Positions 58,741 through 64,000 of a stretch of DNA of 64,000 nt are shown in pieces. Origin of the DNA: Congregibacter brevis (GTDB taxonomy: Bacteria; Pseudomonadota; Gammaproteobacteria; Pseudomonadales; Halieaceae); assembly GCF_045689245.1 (NCBI RefSeq), contig NZ_CP136865.1, forward strand, positions 3,100,001 through 3,164,000, in the 5' to 3' direction. Made by a program: the position numbers and the translations under genes. The notes beneath the pieces are model-generated. The model saw nothing but the letters and a program-made list of their open reading frames with translations, was not told the DNA's origin and searched no databases. Every line of letters begins with the position of its first letter. Position 1 is the stretch's first letter.

Positions 58741-59439
58741 CTACTTTGGAAAATCATTTGAATCTGTAAAAAAGGACGCTATCTCCTCAAGCGGTTTTTT
58801 TATCAGCGCTGCAGCAGGGACTGTCGCATCAGCAGATGGGTGGCCCACCACAATGAGCATATAGGGGCGTTCGGTGGATGGTCTATTCAAAATCTTGCTA
58901 AGGAATTTCATGGGGTTGGGCGTATGCGTCAGAGTAGCCAGACCTGCGCTATGGAGCGCATTCAACAAAAACCCTGTGGCAATACCCACAGATTCAGACA
59001 TGTAATAGTTTTTACGCTTATTCCCTTCTGCATCCTTCCCCTGGCGCTCTACAAAAACAGCGATAAGCCAGGGCGCCGTTTCCAAAAAGGGCTTGAACTG
59101 ATCGGTACCCAATTTGCTGAGATTCTTAAGCCACTCATCCCCGCCCCGCCCGCCATAGAATTCGGCTTCTTCAATCTCAGCGGCCTCACGAATCTGCCGC
59201 TTAAGGTTGGGATCATTGACGCATGCAAAGTGCCAGGGCTGGTGGTTTGCACCGCTAGGGGCGGTGCCAGCGGCAAGAACGCAGGCTTCGATGATATCCG
59301 TCGGCACGGGGGTATCCGCGAAGCTGCGGACCGAGTGACGAGCTTGTACATGCTTTAAGTAGCCAAGTGCTCGCTCACGGGACTGCTCCACCGTCAGATT
59401 CTGTACGTCAGGCAGTGGAACCGCTTGATAGTCGTCGCT
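58741..59439 (-). CDS. Nitroreductase family protein (iodotyrosine-deiodinase-like)
   Basis: GTG 59439 is chosen because the frame upstream (to ATG 59502) would overlap csrA by 38 bp; the family usually begins near DYQ. The 232-residue FMN-dependent protein has RHSVRSFADTPVP, the diagnostic AAGTAPSGANHQPWHF, YYMSESVGIATGFLLNALH and RPYMLIVVGHP, all typical of the iodotyrosine deiodinase-like branch. It would reduce an unknown aromatic or halogenated substrate. It follows csrA by 25 bp. Confidence 0.88.
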   Translation of the reverse strand, partial: SDDYQAVPLPDVQNLTVEQSRERALGYLKHVQARHSVRSFADTPVPTDIIEACVLAAGTAPSGANHQPWHFACVNDPNLKRQIREAAEIEEAEFYGGRGGDEWLKNLSKLGTDQFKPFLETAPWLIAVFVERQGKDAEGNKRKNYYMSESVGIATGFLLNALHSAGLATLTHTPNPMKFLSKILNRPSTERPYMLIVVGHPSADATVPAAALIKKPLEEIASFFTDSNDFPK

Positions 59440-59464
59440 CACAGGCCCGCTCAGAAGATATACA

Positions 59465-59659
59465 TTAGCTTTCGTCGCCGCTAGTCGGCTCTGGGCCGCC
59501 ATCCGCGATTTTGTCGTAGATTTCTTCGCGGTGAACCGCGAGGTCTCGAGGGGCGTTCACCCCAATACGCACGTTGCCGCCTTTTACGCTGACCACGGTG
59601 ACCGTAATATCGTCCCCCAGCCTAAGGGATTCACCCTCTTTTCGTGTCAGGATTAGCAT
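59465..59659 (-). CDS. csrA: Carbon storage regulator CsrA
   Basis: The 64-residue protein MLILTRKEGESLRLGDDITV followed by VRIGVNAPRDLAVHREEIY is CsrA, a dimeric RNA-binding regulator that blocks ribosome binding at GGA motifs. The key Arg in the VHREEIY region and the N-terminal LTRK are present. AGGA lies 8 nt before the ATG. It is between lysC and the tRNA-Ser/nitroreductase genes. Confidence 0.98.
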   Translation of the reverse strand: MLILTRKEGESLRLGDDITVTVVSVKGGNVRIGVNAPRDLAVHREEIYDKIADGGPEPTSGDES

Positions 59660-59706
59660 GTCATTCGTCCTATGTTGGCGCCAACCTTACGCGACGCTCC
59701 ATCAAC

Positions 59707-60951
59707 TTAGGCAGCAGACTCCTCTGTGGGTTCCGCATCTAGTCCGAAAGAGGAATGCAGAGCCCTTACTGCAAGTTCCAGAAACTTCTCTTCGATAATC
59801 ACGGAAATCTTAATCTCCGATGTCGTAATCATCTGAATATTGATTCCCACGTCCGCCAGCGCTTCAAACATCTGGCTGGCGACACCGGCGTGGGAGCGCA
59901 TCCCGACACCAACGACAGAAATTTTGGCGATACGGCTGTCAGAACGAACTTCTCTAGCACCCAATTCCGCGGCGATTTGCTTAAGGATTTCCTCTCCCCG
60001 GGCCAACTCGCTGCGCGAGACCGTGAAGGTAAAGTCCGTGCTGTTGTCCTCCGCCACGTTCTGAACGATGACGTCGACCTCGATGTTCGCCTTGCCGATA
60101 GGGCCCAGTATCTTAAAAGCGACGCCGGGCATGTCAGGAACGCCAAGAATAGTGAGCTTGGCTTCGTCACGGTTAAAGGCGATGCCGGCAATTGTTGGGG
60201 TTTCCATAAGGTCTTCCTCTTCCTCTAGGCTGATGAGGGTGCCCGGCCCGTCCTGAAAGCTGTGGAGAACACGCAGCGGCACGTTGTACTTGCCTGCAAA
60301 CTCCACTGCTCGAATCTGTAACACCTTGGACCCCATGCTGGCCATTTCCAGCATTTCTTCGAAGGTAATTTTGTCCAAACGCTTCGCGCCGTCGACAACT
60401 CGTGGATCGGTCGTATAGACACCGTCCACATCGGTATAAATCTGACATTCGTCAGCCTTGAGAGCCGCAGCCAGCGCCACAGCAGTCGTGTCTGAACCAC
60501 CACGTCCTAAGGTCGTGATGTTGCCTCTCTCATCGACACCCTGAAAACCTGCAACTACCACCACGTTTCCGCTTTTCAAATCGGCGTGGAGACGAACATC
60601 GTCAATCTCTCGAATACGTGCCTTGGTATGCGCGTCGTCCGTGAGAATACGCACCTGTGAACCGTTATAGCTTTTCGCTGCCTTGCCGCGTTTTTGCAGG
60701 GCCATAGCGAGCAAAGCGGTGGTCACCTGCTCGCCAGTGGATACGAGCACATCCATTTCCCGTGGCACGGGTTGGTCCTGTATCTGCTGAGCGAGCTCAA
60801 TCAAGCGGTTGGTTTCGCCACTCATTGCTGACACCACGACAACAATGTCATGCCCCTGATCACGAAAGTTCGCGACCTTATCCGCGACCTGCTCGATACG
60901 CTCTACGCTGCCTACCGACGTGCCGCCAAACTTTTGAACAATCAGTGACAT
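59707..60951 (-). CDS. lysC: Aspartate kinase
   Basis: The 414-residue enzyme phosphorylates aspartate at the start of lysine, threonine and methionine synthesis. MSLIVQKFGGTSVGSVERI is the KFGGTS signature, followed by GFQGVDERGNITTLGRGGSDTTAVALA and, from about residue 265, two ACT domains (LTILGVPDMPGVAFKI and IAKISVVGVGMRSHAGVASQMFEAL) for feedback control. It starts 1 bp after the alaS stop and is followed by csrA. Confidence 0.97.
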   Translation of the reverse strand: MSLIVQKFGGTSVGSVERIEQVADKVANFRDQGHDIVVVVSAMSGETNRLIELAQQIQDQPVPREMDVLVSTGEQVTTALLAMALQKRGKAAKSYNGSQVRILTDDAHTKARIREIDDVRLHADLKSGNVVVVAGFQGVDERGNITTLGRGGSDTTAVALAAALKADECQIYTDVDGVYTTDPRVVDGAKRLDKITFEEMLEMASMGSKVLQIRAVEFAGKYNVPLRVLHSFQDGPGTLISLEEEEDLMETPTIAGIAFNRDEAKLTILGVPDMPGVAFKILGPIGKANIEVDVIVQNVAEDNSTDFTFTVSRSELARGEEILKQIAAELGAREVRSDSRIAKISVVGVGMRSHAGVASQMFEALADVGINIQMITTSEIKISVIIEEKFLELAVRALHSSFGLDAEPTEESAA

Positions 60952-60952
60952 C

Positions 60953-63556
60953 TCAAGCCTTCAGGTTTTCTTTTACCCAGGACGGAACCGCTTCCAGAGC
61001 CGCAGGCAACAAAGCCGGCTCAGTACCACCGCCTTGGGCCATGTCAGGACGACCGCCGCCTTTGCCACCCAGGCGCCCAGCAAATTCGCGCATCAAATCA
61101 CCCGCCCGAACGCGATCTGTGAGGTCCTTGGTGACGCCCGCAACCAGCGCAACTTTGTCGTCATTCACCGCAGCGAGCAATATCACACCACTACCAATTT
61201 TGTTCTTGCACTGATCCATGATCCCCCGTAGCGAACCGGAATCTGCACCGTCAACTGCAGTGGCGAGCACCTTCACGCCATCGACCTCTATGGCAGACGC
61301 CGTGATGTCACTACCCGCCGAGGACGCCAGCTTTTGCTTTAGGCGTGCGAGTTCTTTCTCGAGGTCGCGGTTTTGGCCGCGCAAAGCCGCGACTTTGTCA
61401 CTGACGTTTTCTGTTGTCCCGCGAACCACCTCGCAAACATTGGCAAGAGCATCGTCAACGGTGCGCATCTCTCGCAGGGCGTGGGCACCGGTAACCGCCT
61501 CTATTCGACGAACACCCGACGCGAGCCCTCCCTCAGAGAGAATCCGCAACAAGCCTATATCACCAGTGCGCTCGACGTGGGTTCCTCCGCAAAGCTCGAC
61601 CGAGAATCTATCTTCGCCCATGCTGAGTACGCGAACTTCGTCGCCATATTTCTCACCGAAGAGCGCCATGGCCCCGGCCTCTCGAGCATCATCCATGCTC
61701 ATCACTTGGGTAGTTACTTCTGAGTTGGCACGGATTTGAGCATTCACGCTGTCCTCTACAGCACGTACTTGCTCGGCTGTCATCGCCTCAGGATTAGAAA
61801 AGTCAAAACGAAGACGCTGACCATCTACCAAAGAGCCCTTCTGAGCAACGTGATCGCCAAGCTCATTGCGAAGAGCGGCATGTAAAAGGTGCGTTGCGGA
61901 GTGATTGAGACGGGTATTCTGTCGAAGCTCGTTATCAATCTCGCTGGCTAGCGTATCGCCGACAGCAACAGAGCCCTCCAGGACTTTAACGTGGTGTAGA
62001 TGATGACCCTGGGCCTTTGTAGTGTCGCCGACCTCCATACGAAGGCCTTCGCCGTTGAGGTAACCGCTGTCTCCCGCCTGACCGCCGGATTCTCCGTAAA
62101 ACGGTGTTTGATCCAGAATCACAACACCGTGTTCTCCAGCATTGAGTTCAGGCACTTGCTCGCTGTCGCGCAACAAAGCGACGACCTTTCCACTACCGGT
62201 GATTTGATCGTAACCGGTGAATGTCGTCTCTCCGTCCAGCGTGAGTGTGCTGTTGTAATCTACCGTAAAGCCACCGCCCTCTTTCGAACGCTCTCTTTGG
62301 GCCTGCATCGCAGCTTCGTAGCCGGGCATATCCAGACTGAAGTTTCGCTCCCGGGCAATATCGTTAGTGAGATCAACAGGGAATCCGTAGGTGTCGTAAA
62401 GCTTGAAAACTACATCGCCGGGAATAACATCCCCATCCATGGCCGCAAGGGCTTCATTGAGGATACCCATACCCTGCTCAAGCGTCCGGGCGAACTGCTC
62501 TTCTTCGCCGCGTATGACGTCTTCGATGCGCGACTGCTGCTCTGAAAGTTCGGGATAAAAGTCTCCCATTTGAGCGACGAGGGTTGCGACCAGTTTGTAG
62601 AAAAACAAGGAGTCAGCACCCAGCTTATTACCGTGACGAATCGCCCTGCGCATGATCCGGCGCAAAACGTAGGAACGGCCCTCGTTGCCCGGTAATACGC
62701 CGTCAATAACAAGAAACGCGGTGGAACGAATATGATCTGCAATGACACGTAAGGAGGATGCCGCGTACTCCTCGGTGCCCACTACCTCAGCGGCAGATTT
62801 AATCAGCGCCTGAAAAAGATCGATCTCATAGTTGCTATGTACACCCTGGAGGATCGCCGCGATGCGCTCCAGCCCCATGCCTGTATCTACCGAGGGCTTG
62901 GGTAAGGGAGTCATCTCTCCATCAGCGCTGCGGTTGTACTGCATGAAAACCAGATTCCAGATCTCTATGTAGCGATCCAGGTCATCATCGGGACTTCCAG
63001 GGGGCCCTCCTGGCACGTGTTCTCCGTGATCATAAAAGACTTCTGAACTCGGCCCACAAGGCCCCGTATCACCCATCTGCCAAAAATTATCTTCATCGAG
63101 TCGGGAAATACGCTCTGCTGGAAAGCCGATCTCCTCGATCCAGATTTTTTCCGCCTCGTCATCACTGATATGTACGGTGACCCAAAGTTTTTCTTTGGGA
63201 AGACCCAGATTTACCGTAAGGAACTCCCAGGCAAAACGGATAGCTTCGCGCTTAAAGTAATCACCGAAGCTGAAATTTCCCAGCATTTCGAAAAAAGTGT
63301 GGTGCCGCGCGGTATAACCCACGTTCTCAAGGTCATTGTGCTTACCCCCTGCACGTACGCAGCGCTGCGCACTGACCGCTCGGTTGTAGGGGCGAGACTC
63401 CGCGCCGAGAAATACATCCTTAAACTGATTCATACCGGCGTTAGTGAACAGCAGCGTCGGGTCATCGGCTGGCACCAATGAGCTACTAGGAACTCGCTGG
63501 TGCCCATTGGAGTCAAAATAGGCGAGAAACGCCTCGCGGATTTCTCCGGTTTTCAT
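60953..63556 (-). CDS. alaS: Alanine--tRNA ligase
   Basis: The 867-residue protein is a full-length AlaRS: a class II catalytic core (LLFTNAGMNQFKDVFLG, RCVRAGGKHNDLENVGYTARHHTFFEMLGNFSFGDYFK), the editing domain with zinc-binding HSATHLLHAALR and CGGTHVERTGDIG, and a C-terminal oligomerisation/C-Ala domain with the GGGRPDMAQGGG motif. The lysC start follows immediately. The upstream region is unusual, with a leader hairpin and a 12-bp tandem repeat. Confidence 0.98.
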   Translation of the reverse strand: MKTGEIREAFLAYFDSNGHQRVPSSSLVPADDPTLLFTNAGMNQFKDVFLGAESRPYNRAVSAQRCVRAGGKHNDLENVGYTARHHTFFEMLGNFSFGDYFKREAIRFAWEFLTVNLGLPKEKLWVTVHISDDEAEKIWIEEIGFPAERISRLDEDNFWQMGDTGPCGPSSEVFYDHGEHVPGGPPGSPDDDLDRYIEIWNLVFMQYNRSADGEMTPLPKPSVDTGMGLERIAAILQGVHSNYEIDLFQALIKSAAEVVGTEEYAASSLRVIADHIRSTAFLVIDGVLPGNEGRSYVLRRIMRRAIRHGNKLGADSLFFYKLVATLVAQMGDFYPELSEQQSRIEDVIRGEEEQFARTLEQGMGILNEALAAMDGDVIPGDVVFKLYDTYGFPVDLTNDIARERNFSLDMPGYEAAMQAQRERSKEGGGFTVDYNSTLTLDGETTFTGYDQITGSGKVVALLRDSEQVPELNAGEHGVVILDQTPFYGESGGQAGDSGYLNGEGLRMEVGDTTKAQGHHLHHVKVLEGSVAVGDTLASEIDNELRQNTRLNHSATHLLHAALRNELGDHVAQKGSLVDGQRLRFDFSNPEAMTAEQVRAVEDSVNAQIRANSEVTTQVMSMDDAREAGAMALFGEKYGDEVRVLSMGEDRFSVELCGGTHVERTGDIGLLRILSEGGLASGVRRIEAVTGAHALREMRTVDDALANVCEVVRGTTENVSDKVAALRGQNRDLEKELARLKQKLASSAGSDITASAIEVDGVKVLATAVDGADSGSLRGIMDQCKNKIGSGVILLAAVNDDKVALVAGVTKDLTDRVRAGDLMREFAGRLGGKGGGRPDMAQGGGTEPALLPAALEAVPSWVKENLKA

Positions 63557-63574
63557 GTCTTACTCTCTCTGCGG

Positions 63575-63597
63575 GCGATTTCTGCAGTCGAAATCGC
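63575..63597 (-). promoter_or_regulatory. Leader hairpin just upstream of alaS
   Basis: GCGATTTC (63575-63582) and GAAATCGC (63590-63597) form a perfect 8-bp stem with a 7-nt loop, starting 19 bp before the alaS start. E. coli AlaRS represses its own gene by binding a palindrome at its promoter, so a regulatory role is conceivable. There is no T-run. Confidence 0.4.
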
Positions 63598-63630
63598 GGC
63601 TAAGCGTTTTTATCAGTACGCGTTGTTGTC

Positions 63631-63756
63631 GAAACTGTTTTGGAAACTGTCGTGAAAACTGTCGTCGCAGCTGTTGCAGCAGCTGTTGCAGCAGCTGTTG
63701 TCGCAGCTGTTGTCGCAGCTTTAGTCACTCGCAGCTATTCTCGCAGCTATTGTTAC
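63631..63756. repeat. Degenerate 12-bp tandem repeat array upstream of alaS
   Basis: About ten consecutive units with period 12. The first read gaaactgt(t/c)(t/g)tg and the middle ones are gcagctgttgca, gcagctgttgca, gcagctgttgtc, gcagctgttgtc. The last units (tcgcagctattc) contain spacing changes. Four or five units contain the palindrome CAGCTG. It occupies the 236-bp gap between alaS and the HIT-family gene, where the alaS promoter is expected. No convincing gene is encoded. Confidence 0.85.
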
Positions 63757-63792
63757 AAGTTTAGCTATCTTTAAGTCTCGCGGGCTGCGAAC

Positions 63793-64000
63793 TCAGCCGA
63801 CCATTTTACCCTCTGATAGAGTGCCACCGGCAATGATGTGTAAGTGCAAGTGATGCACGGTCATTCCAGCGCCTTCTCCATTGTTGATGATCAAACGAAA
63901 GGCCTCGGCAACACCCAGCTGTCTGGCTACGTTTCCCGCAGCGAGCATTAAATGCCCGAGCAAGGCTTGATCGTCACCTTGCGCGTCAGACAGTTTTTCG
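63793..64000 (-). CDS. HIT (histidine triad) family protein, 5' end cut by window
   Basis: Only the C-terminal 68 codons are visible. The frame is open from the right edge to TGA at 63793-63795 and contains NNGEGAGMTVHHLHLHIIAGG, in which HLHLHI is the His triad of the Hint/PKCI branch, followed by a short TLSEGKMVG tail. These proteins hydrolyse nucleoside phosphoramidates. Minus strand, upstream of the repeat array and alaS. Confidence 0.9.
   Translation of the reverse strand, partial: EKLSDAQGDDQALLGHLMLAAGNVARQLGVAEAFRLIINNGEGAGMTVHHLHLHIIAGGTLSEGKMVG

Noticed and set aside
63631..63756. CRISPR-like repeat
   Set aside because: Units are contiguous with no spacers, only 12 bp long, and there are no cas genes.
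63555..63764. Plus-strand Cys-rich ORF over the tandem repeat
   Set aside because: The CSSCCS pattern is just the 12-bp repeat read in one frame. The repeat keeps several frames open and there is no ribosome site or domain.

Overview
The window looks like the chromosome of an aerobic, probably marine, gammaproteobacterium. The order alaS-lysC-csrA-tRNA-Ser, two large TonB-dependent receptors, a class III ADH/S-formylglutathione hydrolase pair, AcuI, a wax-ester-synthase-type acyltransferase, a SoxC-like sulfite dehydrogenase, a sulfatase and a complete cyanophycin cluster together resemble the OM60/NOR5 (Halieaceae) group. That assignment is inferred from gene content, not measured. No phage, IS element, CRISPR array or rRNA operon was seen. 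One tRNA (Ser-GCT) is present.

Layout. 1-5.9 kb: a truncated secreted adenosine-deaminase-like protein, divergent from a PuuE-type allantoinase-like deacetylase, a DUF985 cupin and a TonB receptor. 5.9-12.4 kb: a full MoxR-DUF58-DUF4381-BatA-BatB-TPR-BatD operon. 12.5-15.5 kb: a purine salvage operon (deaminase-like protein, NCS2/AzgA permease, phosphoribosyltransferase) behind a leader that can fold into a compact three-helix structure. 15.5-19.7 kb (minus): a beta-oxidation operon (thiolase, FadB/J-type fusion, HSD10-like SDR). 19.9-21.9 kb: formaldehyde detoxification. 22-23.3 kb: RhlE-type helicase.

23.4-31.4 kb is the most distinctive part. Cyanophycin synthetase CphA, a Mur-ligase-only CphA paralogue and an isoaspartyl-dipeptidase homologue form a tight minus-strand operon. 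It is divergent from a 718-residue protein made of two cyanophycinase-type domains, the second of which has lost its catalytic His. Together these could make the Asp/Arg polymer, cut it to beta-Asp-Arg and hydrolyse the dipeptide. Three of the four proteins carry non-standard architecture or active-site residues.

31.4-46.9 kb: AcuI, a YjiH-type membrane protein, a small membrane protein that appears to start at an ATC codon, a second large TonB receptor, then a minus-strand run (patatin, ABM monooxygenase, SoxD-like cytochrome, SoxC-like molybdoenzyme, serine hydrolase, PhzF), followed by enoyl-CoA hydratase, flavin reductase, a zinc-ribbon/Sel1 protein and DUF3237. 47-58.4 kb: a sortilin/BNR-repeat secreted protein, a DUF7282-like protein, a WS/DGAT acyltransferase with an 80-residue Lys-rich histone-H1-like tail, an unknown protein, an MBL hydrolase, a sulfatase, a double DsbA/HCCA-isomerase-like protein and a TetR regulator. 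Three upstream regions here share a near-identical element overlapping a -10 box, which may be the TetR regulon. 58.6-64 kb: tRNA-Ser, nitroreductase, CsrA, aspartokinase, AlaRS, a 12-bp tandem-repeat array in the alaS upstream region and a truncated HIT protein.
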